Part shown: positions 35,681 through 44,035 of the stretch, one piece after another
Position numbering within the stretch: position 1 is the stretch's first letter
How the letters are laid out: each line of letters begins with the position of its first letter
From: Hyalangium gracile
GTDB taxonomy: Bacteria > Myxococcota > Myxococcia > Myxococcales > Myxococcaceae
NCBI RefSeq assembly: GCF_020103725.1
Contig: NZ_JAHXBG010000014.1
Location: 62,001-126,000 of the forward strand
Direction of reading: 5' to 3'
Length of the DNA: 64,000 nucleotides
Notes under the pieces: generated by a model
What the model saw: the letters and a program-made list of their open reading frames with translations, nothing else
Database searches by the model: none
What the model was told of the DNA's origin: nothing
Made by a program: the position numbers and the translations under genes

Positions 35681-35731
35681 CTCCCGGCAACATTTCCCAC
35701 CGGGAGTTCTTGACCGTCCCTGAACCGTCAA
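35681..35731. promoter_or_regulatory. Paired inverted repeats in the cdnL/comEC divergent region
   Basis: CTCCCGG (35681-35687) and CCGGGAG (35700-35706) form a perfect 7-bp pair. A second element, TTGACCG (35710-35716) facing CCGTCAA (35725-35731), gives a TTGAC on each strand, so these could be back-to-back -35 elements for the two genes. No convincing -10 is visible by eye. Confidence 0.4.
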
Positions 35732-35737
35732 ACTACC

Positions 35738-38272
35738 GTGTCGGATTTCATGCGTGCTTCCCGCTGCTGTGGGTGGCACGCCGGGGATAGGACGGGCGGG
35801 GTGGGGTTGGATCGATATCTGTGGCGCGACCTTGGAGCGCGCCCTCTCTTCTTTCCTGCATTAGGCGTGATGCTGGGCGCGGCCGCGCACGCCGAGGGAA
35901 CCGTCCCTCTCAGCGGGAAATTCCTGATCATCGCAGCTGTCTTGAGTGCGGCCGTGCTGGCGCTCGCTCGCCTGCCTGGTGCCCATCTGGCGCTGCTGCT
36001 CTCGCTGGGGCTGACGGGTGCCGGGCTCGCGGGGCTCGAGGCTCGGGTGGATGTACCGCCGGAGTTGGTCCGCGGCGGCACCGCCGTGCTCGAGGGCGAA
36101 GTCGAGAGAGTGGATCATTTCGAGGATTCCACGCGCCTGCAGCTCGCCGTGGCGCGGGCCGGGCTGAAAGCGGAATCCACGGTGGAGGCGCGCTTCCGCG
36201 CCAGTGTCTACCTGCGCGGTTCGCCGGAGCTGCTCCTGCCCGGACAACGCGTCCGGGTGGAGGCGAAGCTCCAACCCCTGGAGCCTCCCAGCAATCCGGG
36301 GGAGAAGAACTTCACGGCCATCCGCAAGCGGCAGGCGTTTGCCTTCTCCGGCAGCATCACGGCGGGGCGGGTGCTGGTGCTGTCCTCCGCGTCCGGGTGG
36401 CAGCGGTACATCGCGCGAACCCAGGCGGAGCTCTCGGCGGCGGTGCGGCGCGTGGCTCCCTCGGAGGATGCCGCGGCGTTCTTCCTCACGCTCGCCGCCG
36501 GGCAGCGTGCCGCGCTCGATGACGAGCTGGAGGAGGCGTTCTCTCGCAGCGGGCTGGCGCATGTCCTGAGCGTGAGCGGGCTGCACGTGGCGGCGCTGGC
36601 GCTGATGACGCTGGCGCTGCTGCGGCGGGTGCTCGTCCGCGGCGGTGGGCGCTTTCGCGGGCTGGAGGCACGCCGGGTGGCGGCTCCCGCGTCCGTGCCC
36701 TTCGTCTGGGCCTATGTCGTCTTCACGGGCAACCAGGCTCCGGCGGTGCGCTCGGCGGTGATGGCCACCGTGGTGCTCCTGGGTCTGGCGCTGTGGCGGC
36801 GAGCCGATGGCCTCAACAGCCTGTCCACCGCCGCCCTGGTGCTCGTCATCTGGAGCCCCTCCAGCGTCGTGGACCTGTCGCTGCAGCTCTCCTTCCTCGC
36901 CGTGCTGAGCCTCCTGCTGCTCACGCCCGCGTTCCGGGCGGCCCTCCCCATCGCACCGCCGGATCCCCAGGAGGAGCGGCTGCTGATGCGCTGGCTCGGC
37001 AAGGGACGGGAGACCATCCTCGAAACGCTCTGCGCGAGCGCTGCCGTGACACTGGCCAGTGTGCCCCTCGTCGCCAGCTCCTTCGGGCGCGCGAGCCTCG
37101 CGGGCTTCGTGTCCAACATCGTGTGCCTGCCCCTGTGCGGGCTGCTCACGGGCTTCGCCGCGGGCGGCGCGGCGCTCTTCACGGTCTCTCCGCTCCTGGC
37201 CACTCCGGTGCTTTGGGGCGGTGCCTGGGTATCCGAGCTGCTGCTGATCCTCACCCGCTTCTTCGCCGCGGTGCCGTTCGCCACGGTGAAGCTGCCGCTC
37301 TTCGGGCCCTGGCTCACGGCGCTGTTTGCCATCGGCCTCGCGACCTGGGGGCTCGGCGTCGGACGCTGGCGCCTCGGTGGGCTGCTCGCGCCCCTGGCCC
37401 TGGTGGCGGCCATGCTGGTGCCGGTGTTCGCGCCCCAGGCGCCCCTGCGCATCACCTTCCTCTCCGTGGGGCAGGGGGACTCCGTGGTCCTCAGTTCGCG
37501 AGGCCATCACGCGCTCGTGGACGGCGGCGGTGCACCCGGCGGCGCCGATACGGGCACCCGCTACGTCCTTCCCTTCCTGAACCACGAGCACATCGATCGG
37601 CTGGAGCTCGCCGTCCTGTCCCATCCCCACCCGGACCATGCGCTGGGGATGATCTCCACGCTGGGCCAGGTCCCCACGCAGCGACTGTGGCTGCCCGCGG
37701 GCACCACGGAGGGAGACCTGTCCCGGAAGCTCATCGCCGCGGCGGCGGGTGCGAAGGTCGAGGAGGTCCAGGTGGGCTGGCCCACCTTCACGCTGGGCGA
37801 GGCCACCCTGGAGGTGCTGGGCCCTCCCCTCCCCGAGGATCGCGAGCTGCTCGAGGGCGTGAACGATCGCAGCATCGTGGTGCTCGTGCGCCATGGCGCC
37901 GTCACCGTGTTGCTCACCGGAGACGTGGAGGAGGCCGGTGAGGAGATGCTGCTCGATCGCCTGGGGCCCGTGACGGTGCTCAAGGCGCCCCACCATGGCT
38001 CTCGAACGTCCTCCACCGAGCCTTTCCTGGAGCGGACCCGTCCCCGATACGTCGTCTTCTGCGTGGGGCGCCGCAACCGGTTCGGCTTTCCCCATCCGGA
38101 GATCTTCGAGCGCTACCGGGAGCGCGGCACGGAGTGCTTCCGCACGGATCTGGACGGCGCCGTCACCCTTGAGAGTGATGGCCGCGACGTCCGCCTGCAC
38201 GGCTACCTGCCGCGTGAGGAGGGGCCTTCTGAACCCACCCTTGCCCCTGTCGCCCGTCATCCCCAGCCTTGA
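35738..38272 (+). CDS. comEC: ComEC/Rec2 DNA-uptake channel protein
   Basis: An inner-membrane protein of up to 844 residues that forms the channel for single-stranded DNA during transformation. N-terminal helices lead into a DUF4131 region (about 60-200). The Competence domain (about 235-520) carries the family signature GLAHVLSVSGLHVAALALM and further helices. A C-terminal metallo-beta-lactamase domain (about 570-820) contains SVGQGDSVVL, LSHPHPDHALGM and LKAPHHGSRTSS, consistent with an intact nuclease-type metal site. The start is uncertain: GTG at 35738, ATG at 35750 or a GTG near 35801 are possible, none with a clear ribosome site. Divergent from cdnL. Confidence 0.93.
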   Translation: MSDFMRASRCCGWHAGDRTGGVGLDRYLWRDLGARPLFFPALGVMLGAAAHAEGTVPLSGKFLIIAAVLSAAVLALARLPGAHLALLLSLGLTGAGLAGLEARVDVPPELVRGGTAVLEGEVERVDHFEDSTRLQLAVARAGLKAESTVEARFRASVYLRGSPELLLPGQRVRVEAKLQPLEPPSNPGEKNFTAIRKRQAFAFSGSITAGRVLVLSSASGWQRYIARTQAELSAAVRRVAPSEDAAAFFLTLAAGQRAALDDELEEAFSRSGLAHVLSVSGLHVAALALMTLALLRRVLVRGGGRFRGLEARRVAAPASVPFVWAYVVFTGNQAPAVRSAVMATVVLLGLALWRRADGLNSLSTAALVLVIWSPSSVVDLSLQLSFLAVLSLLLLTPAFRAALPIAPPDPQEERLLMRWLGKGRETILETLCASAAVTLASVPLVASSFGRASLAGFVSNIVCLPLCGLLTGFAAGGAALFTVSPLLATPVLWGGAWVSELLLILTRFFAAVPFATVKLPLFGPWLTALFAIGLATWGLGVGRWRLGGLLAPLALVAAMLVPVFAPQAPLRITFLSVGQGDSVVLSSRGHHALVDGGGAPGGADTGTRYVLPFLNHEHIDRLELAVLSHPHPDHALGMISTLGQVPTQRLWLPAGTTEGDLSRKLIAAAAGAKVEEVQVGWPTFTLGEATLEVLGPPLPEDRELLEGVNDRSIVVLVRHGAVTVLLTGDVEEAGEEMLLDRLGPVTVLKAPHHGSRTSSTEPFLERTRPRYVVFCVGRRNRFGFPHPEIFERYRERGTECFRTDLDGAVTLESDGRDVRLHGYLPREEGPSEPTLAPVARHPQP

Positions 38273-38276
38273 AGGG

Positions 38277-38531
38277 ATGATCTCGGAAGATCTTGACCTA
38301 AGGCAGCTGACCCAGGACCTGAAGGCCGCGTTTGCTCACGCCGAGCCCGTCGGCTACCTCCGTGGCAAATCCTTGATGCGGGACATGCTCGTGGGGATGA
38401 AGGGCTTCTCCGAGCTCGAAGCCGAAGAGCTCATCGATACCCTCGAGCTGCGCGGCTTCCTCCGCTTCCTCGGCGACCCCTCCGAACGGTCCGTCGCGGA
38501 CGCTCCGTGGGAGATCACTCCCCACGCGTAG
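38277..38531 (+). CDS. Small hypothetical protein, 84 aa, downstream of comEC
   Basis: The frame starts at an ATG 4 bp after the comEC stop, so the two are almost certainly co-transcribed. It encodes a soluble helical protein: MISEDLDLRQLTQDLKAAFA, then GYLRGKSLMRDMLVGMKGFSELEAEELIDTLELRGFLRFLGD. The second half resembles a small winged-helix-like or helix-turn-helix fold, but no named family is evident. GAAGGG directly precedes the ATG, closer than ideal. The longer frame from 37995 is read inside comEC and is not credible. Confidence 0.6.
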   Translation: MISEDLDLRQLTQDLKAAFAHAEPVGYLRGKSLMRDMLVGMKGFSELEAEELIDTLELRGFLRFLGDPSERSVADAPWEITPHA

Positions 38532-38548
38532 CCATCCCGGCCCGCTCG

Positions 38549-39754
38549 CTACTCGAAGGTGAGCCAGCCGAAGCGCGGCAGGGCGTGGAAGTCCCCCACG
38601 AAGAGCGGGGAGAAGGCCTGGCCCTCCACGTCACGCCGGTTGAGGTGCTCCAGCCGGTACAGGTTGAAGCGCCAGCGGTCGCCCTTCTTCGGCGCCACGT
38701 TCGGCACCTCCGCCAGCCGCGCGAAGGGGATCTGCATCTCCACCGTCCAGCGCTCGTCGCGGTCCGACGGGTTGTCGAGCGTCCCGCGCACCTTCACCGC
38801 CGTCTTCATCCCCGAGTCCCAGCCCGTGTCCATGCCCTGGCGCCGCGCGGGGAAGTACGCGTCGAAGATGACGTTGTGCGGAGAGACCTGCAGCTCGTTG
38901 TAGGTCCGCCCATCCGCGTTGGCGTCGAGGAACACCTCCACCACCTCTTCGTTGTAGATGGGATCGTCCCGCTTGAGCAGCGTGCCCCAGATGTCCGGGT
39001 CCTCCGCGTCGAACGAGACGTAGAGGTTCGCGTCGTCGTAGGCCAGGCGCGCCTCGGTGCGCAGGTTGACGGCCCGGCCGTCGAAGCTGCCCTGCAGCAC
39101 CACCGCCGTGGCCTCCTTCCACGCCTCGTCGTCGAGCACCCCGTCCAGCACCGGCGCCTTCTTCGCGCGGTGGGCCTTGTACTCGGGCAGCTCGGGCCCC
39201 GCGCCGAGCGTTGGCCCCAGCACCCGGTTCGAGCCGTCCTGGTGGCGCGAGTCGTCCACGGCAAGGCGCTCGTCCCCTCGCCAGAAGCCGAGCACCACCC
39301 GCGCCTCCGTGCCCGGCATCGGGACGGTGTGCGTGTCCTCGAGCACCTTGCCCACCGGCCAGGCCGAGAGTGGCGCCACGCCACCCTGGAACTCGTGGTC
39401 CGCGTTCATGAGCATCTGCCCGCTGGCCGGATCGATGATGTGGACGAAGAACTGGAAGTCCGGCGGCGGCGGGCGCACCGCCTGGAAGTAGTGAGCCAGC
39501 ACCACCGGCTGCCCGGCCTTGGCCTGCGCCGGAGTGACTCGCGAGCCCAGGTACACCACCGCGCCGCCTCCCAGCGTGGCCCCGCTGCGGTACGTGAGCT
39601 CGGCCGGCGCGGCGTCCAGGGTGCGCAGCTGCGTCTGCTCGGCGGGAGGCAGGCGCTGGGTGCGTGGGCGTGGGCCGGCCTGCTCGTCCCGACAGGCCAC
39701 GAGGGACAGGGTCAACGTCAACAGCGCAACGGCGAATGGGCGGAAGGGGCGCAT
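38549..39754 (-). CDS. CBM9-like domain lipoprotein
   Basis: A 401-residue lipoprotein: signal MRPFRPFAVALLTLTLSLVAC with lipobox SLVAC. The first half (about 60-190) is a beta-rich region of unknown type (TPAQAKAGQPVVLAHYFQAV, FFVHIIDPASGQMLMNAD). The second half (about 205-400) has the family-9 carbohydrate-binding/DOMON pattern: VLDGVLDDEAWKEAT, LRTEARLAYDDANLYVSFDAED, VVEVFLDANADGRTYNELQVSP and RWTVEMQIPFARLAEV. CBM9-like modules bind sugars at chain ends, so binding of an extracellular glycan is the likely role. It converges with the comEC pair, 17 bp between stops. Confidence 0.8.
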   Translation of the reverse strand: MRPFRPFAVALLTLTLSLVACRDEQAGPRPRTQRLPPAEQTQLRTLDAAPAELTYRSGATLGGGAVVYLGSRVTPAQAKAGQPVVLAHYFQAVRPPPPDFQFFVHIIDPASGQMLMNADHEFQGGVAPLSAWPVGKVLEDTHTVPMPGTEARVVLGFWRGDERLAVDDSRHQDGSNRVLGPTLGAGPELPEYKAHRAKKAPVLDGVLDDEAWKEATAVVLQGSFDGRAVNLRTEARLAYDDANLYVSFDAEDPDIWGTLLKRDDPIYNEEVVEVFLDANADGRTYNELQVSPHNVIFDAYFPARRQGMDTGWDSGMKTAVKVRGTLDNPSDRDERWTVEMQIPFARLAEVPNVAPKKGDRWRFNLYRLEHLNRRDVEGQAFSPLFVGDFHALPRFGWLTFE

Positions 39755-39810
39755 CGGCGCGGCGAATCCTAGGGAGGTCTCCCGGCAAAGTCTCGGAATG
39801 GAGACGGGCC

Positions 39811-39826
39811 GTCCACGGACGTGGAC
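39811..39826. repeat. Small palindrome in the divergent region before the second FHA gene
   Basis: GTCCACG (39811-39817) and CGTGGAC (39820-39826) are perfect complements with a 2-bp centre. An overlapping CGGAC/GTCCG pair (39816-39820, 39828-39832) shares it. The position between divergent starts suggests an operator; no regulator is implicated. Confidence 0.4.
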
Positions 39827-39918
39827 TGTCCGCGGAGGAGGGGCGGGAGCTGCGCGGTCCTCTGCCCTTGAAAACCGCAGAGGCGGGATTCGGCATCGCG
39901 GTTGCTCTACGTCCGCGC

Positions 39919-40776
39919 ATGCACTTCGAATTCGAGCACCTGGGGACGACGACGCCGTTCGAGCTCGCGGAAGGCCAGCACCTGCTTGGGGGCGGCCCCG
40001 AGGATCAGGTGAGGCTGGAAGCCCTGCCCCCGGGCTTCCTGACGCTGCGCATCGAAGGTTCCCGCCTGACCGTGGAGGCGGCGCGGACCTTCACCGTGAA
40101 CGACGTGCTCGTTCCCCCGGGAGTGCCTCGGCTGGTGCTCCCGGGAGAGGTGGTGGGGTTGCCTGAGGAGATGCGCCTCAAGGTCCTCCAGCCGCCTGAT
40201 GGCGGGACTCGCGGCGTGGGGACCGTGGCCGTGCTCAAGCACCTGCTCACCGAGCAGGCTGGCGAGCTCCCCTCCCGCGCCCCCACCCTCACCTGCCTCA
40301 CCGGCCTGGACGTGGGCCGCACCTTCCCGCTGGCCGAGGCGAAGACGGACATCGGCCGGGGCACCCAGGTGGACTTCCGCCTGAGGGATCGCGCCGTGTC
40401 CCGCTCTCACGCCCGCATCCTCCGCGAGGGCTCCGCGTTCACGCTCGTGGACCTGGACAGCCCCAATGGCGTCTACCTCAACGGCCGGCGGCTCCAGGCC
40501 ACCGCGCCGCTCGCCGAGGGCGATGTCATCGAGCTGGGGAAGACGCTCCTGCGCTTCCAGGCCGCGGTGGAGGAGCCTGCGGCGCCTGCTCCCGAGCCTG
40601 CCGCGCCTGCTGCTCCCTCCGAGTCCACCCCGCCCCCTTCCGAGGCTCAGGACGCGGCCCTGCCCTCGCCAGTGGAGCCGGCTCGGGTGAAGTCCCGCGC
40701 GGAGGGGTGGTTCATCGGGCTGGGCGTGGCGACGGCCCTCGGTGGGGTCCTCATCACCTACGCCCTGCTGAGCTGA
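39919..40776 (+). CDS. FHA domain protein with C-terminal membrane anchor
   Basis: A 285-residue protein. Residues 1-85 resemble a degenerate FHA fold (HLLGGGPEDQVRLEALPPGFLTLRI). A canonical FHA domain follows at about 118-210: TDIGRGTQVDFRLRDRAVSRSHARIL and DSPNGVYLNGRRLQA, with the phosphothreonine-contacting Arg, Ser and Asn in place. A Pro/Ala-rich linker leads to one membrane helix at the very end (GWFIGLGVATALGGVLITYALLS), so it is tail-anchored with FHA inside. The ATG at 39919 is chosen by domain content; upstream codons to 39664 lack coding character. Partner kinases are not in the window. Confidence 0.82.
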   Translation: MHFEFEHLGTTTPFELAEGQHLLGGGPEDQVRLEALPPGFLTLRIEGSRLTVEAARTFTVNDVLVPPGVPRLVLPGEVVGLPEEMRLKVLQPPDGGTRGVGTVAVLKHLLTEQAGELPSRAPTLTCLTGLDVGRTFPLAEAKTDIGRGTQVDFRLRDRAVSRSHARILREGSAFTLVDLDSPNGVYLNGRRLQATAPLAEGDVIELGKTLLRFQAAVEEPAAPAPEPAAPAAPSESTPPPSEAQDAALPSPVEPARVKSRAEGWFIGLGVATALGGVLITYALLS

Positions 40777-40780
40777 GGGC

Positions 40781-41215
40781 TCACGAGGTCATCGGCCGGA
40801 GCCCGGCGCGCTCCACGAGCAGCGCCGCGAGCCTGCGGTGGTGCTGGAAGAAGCTGGTGAAGTGGACGAACCCGCCGCCGGTGTCCCGGATGGCGTACAC
40901 CGTCACTGGCCCCGGCAGCACATCCACCTTGCGGATGTCCTCGAAGGTGTAGCGCCGCGTGCGCACCATGCCGCGGTAGGTGATGCCTCGCGCGTCCACC
41001 ACGATGCGGGTGCGCGCGTAGTACGTCAGCGACACCGCGAAGAAGACCACGAAGAAGATCACCGCCAGGAACGTCTTGACGGGGACGTCGTCGAAGCGCA
41101 GCAGGTACACCAGGACCGTCACCCAGAGCACACCCGCGGCGGCCATCAATGCCGCGAGGACCCGTCGAGGACGAAAGATCTGCCGGCTGCCCGCTTTCGA
41201 AGTGCGCCCGTCCAT
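40781..41215 (-). CDS. Bacterial PH-like domain membrane protein, 144 aa
   Basis: A small inner-membrane protein: a basic N-terminus (DGRTSKAGSRQIFRPRR), two adjacent membrane helices (VLAALMAAAGVLWVTVLVYLL and FLAVIFFVVFFAVSLTYYA), then a cytoplasmic beta-rich domain (TRIVVDARGITYRGMVRTRR, YTFEDIRKVDVLPGP) with the strand order of bacterial PH domains. Such proteins are often of unknown function. It converges with the FHA gene (4 bp between stops) and may share a transcript with the TPR gene, which lies downstream? no: the TPR gene is upstream on the same strand, ending 64 bp before this start. Confidence 0.65.
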   Translation of the reverse strand: MDGRTSKAGSRQIFRPRRVLAALMAAAGVLWVTVLVYLLRFDDVPVKTFLAVIFFVVFFAVSLTYYARTRIVVDARGITYRGMVRTRRYTFEDIRKVDVLPGPVTVYAIRDTGGGFVHFTSFFQHHRRLAALLVERAGLRPMTS

Positions 41216-41279
41216 GCAGACAAGCTAAGGCGGGGGTGTGACATCCGCCAGCCATCCGCAGGGAATACGGACTGCATAT

Positions 41280-42641
41280 TCACCGCAGTCGCTCGGCATT
41301 CTGGCGAGCCTCGGCCTGGAGCTCCGGCCTCACGTCCTTGGCGGTAGACGTGGCGTAGCGCTGGTAATAGGCGCGCGCCTCGGCGTTGCGGCCGAGCATC
41401 CGGTAGGACTCTCCGAGCCCGTACAGGGGTGACGCCGAGTCCGGGGCCAGACGCAGCGCGTAGTCGTAGTCCACGGCGGCCTCGGCAAAGCGGCGCAGGC
41501 CGATGTAGGCGCTGCCCCGCGCCGTGTAGGCCACCGCCAGCGTCGGCTCGAGCAGGATCGTCTGCGTAAGGCTCTGCAGCGCGCCGGCGTAGTCGCGGGC
41601 ATGGATGCGCTGGACGCCCTGCTCGTAGGCGCGACGGGCCTGGGCGCGCGTGGTGTCCGCCAGCGGCCCGAAGCCCGGGGCCACCCCCTGCGCCTGCGGA
41701 GAGCCCCCCTGCTGCGCGATGCGGCCCTGCGCCTTGGCCACGTTGTCCAGCGCGCTCTGGCGGATGGTGGCGTCCGGGGTGAGCTGCGCCACGCGGTTCC
41801 AGCGCTCCACGGCCTGCGAGTAGTACCCGAGCACCGCCAGCGCGTTGCCCAGCTTGAACAGCGCCTCCACGTTGCCAGGATCCGCGTGCGTGGCATCCAG
41901 GTAGGCGAAGGTCGCCTCGCGGTACCGACGCTCCTTCATCAGCGCGTCTCCATCCCGGACGCGGGTGATGGAGAGCGTCGAGTGGGGCGTGCCTCCCGGG
42001 GACAGTGTCCCCACATTGGAGGTGGCTGGAGCCACGGGGGCGGGAGCCAGGGTGGACGCGGCGGAGGTGACAGGCGCGGGGGTGGCAGCAGCGGGCGGAG
42101 CGCCAGCGGGGGCGCGCAGGGAGGCGACCTGCTCGCGAGCCCTGGCCACCCACTTCTGCTCGCTGGGCCGCTTCTCCTTGGCGATATAGGTCTCGTAGGC
42201 GGCGATGGCCGGGGCGGACTGGCCGAGCTGCCGGAGGCTCTCCCCGAGCCCGTAGAAGCCATCCGGATCATTCGGATCGAGCTGGGTGTAGCGCTCGTAG
42301 GCCCGCGCCGCGGTGGCGTAGTCCCCGGACTTGCGCGCGGCATAGCCGAGGTTGAACCAGGCCAGCTTGAGCTCCGGGTCGGCCTCGGTGGCGGACTTGA
42401 AGAGGGCGATGGCCTCGACGGACTGGCCCTTCTTGAAGAGCGCGCTGCCCAGCCCGTTGAGCGCCGGAGCCCAGTTCGGGGTGGCCTCCAGGGCCTTGCG
42501 GTAGGCCGCGGCGGCGTCATCCAGCTTGTTCGCCGCCAGCGCCTTCTCGCCGCGCTCGAAGGCCGCCTGCGCTGGAGCGGACGGCGTCGCCGCCCCCAGG
42601 AGCGCGGCAGTGAGACCGATGAGGATGCAGCGAACCACCAT
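41280..42641 (-). CDS. Exported TPR repeat protein
   Basis: A 453-residue protein with a signal peptide (MVVRCILIGLTAALLGAATP, cleaved near APAQA). At least five tetratricopeptide repeats are visible before a linker: FERGEKALAANKLDDAAAAYRKAL, NGLGSALFKKGQSVEAIALFKSA, FNLGYAARKSGDYATAARAYERY and YGLGESLRQLGQSAPAIAAYETY. After a Pro/Ala/Thr linker (about 180-225) more repeats follow (FKLGNALAVLGYYSQAVERW, YALRLAPDSASPLYGLGESY). It is probably a periplasmic or outer-membrane scaffold. The ATG at 42641 has GGGAG six nt upstream; the longer frame from 42779 overlaps purA and lacks coding character. Confidence 0.8.
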   Translation of the reverse strand: MVVRCILIGLTAALLGAATPSAPAQAAFERGEKALAANKLDDAAAAYRKALEATPNWAPALNGLGSALFKKGQSVEAIALFKSATEADPELKLAWFNLGYAARKSGDYATAARAYERYTQLDPNDPDGFYGLGESLRQLGQSAPAIAAYETYIAKEKRPSEQKWVARAREQVASLRAPAGAPPAAATPAPVTSAASTLAPAPVAPATSNVGTLSPGGTPHSTLSITRVRDGDALMKERRYREATFAYLDATHADPGNVEALFKLGNALAVLGYYSQAVERWNRVAQLTPDATIRQSALDNVAKAQGRIAQQGGSPQAQGVAPGFGPLADTTRAQARRAYEQGVQRIHARDYAGALQSLTQTILLEPTLAVAYTARGSAYIGLRRFAEAAVDYDYALRLAPDSASPLYGLGESYRMLGRNAEARAYYQRYATSTAKDVRPELQAEARQNAERLR

Positions 42642-42680
42642 GGCAGCTCCCGGACGAGTCACTGGGGAGTGCCGTAGCAG

Positions 42681-42704
42681 AAAACCCCCTCGGCGCGCGA
42701 GGGG
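42681..42704 (-). terminator. Intrinsic terminator of purA
   Basis: On the minus strand CCCCTCG (42698-42704) pairs with CGAGGGG (42686-42692) around a 5-nt loop, then one G and four Ts (42681-42684). It lies 11 bp after the purA stop. Confidence 0.85.
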
Positions 42705-42715
42705 CTTCCCGCGCC

Positions 42716-44035
<1,320 letters not shown>

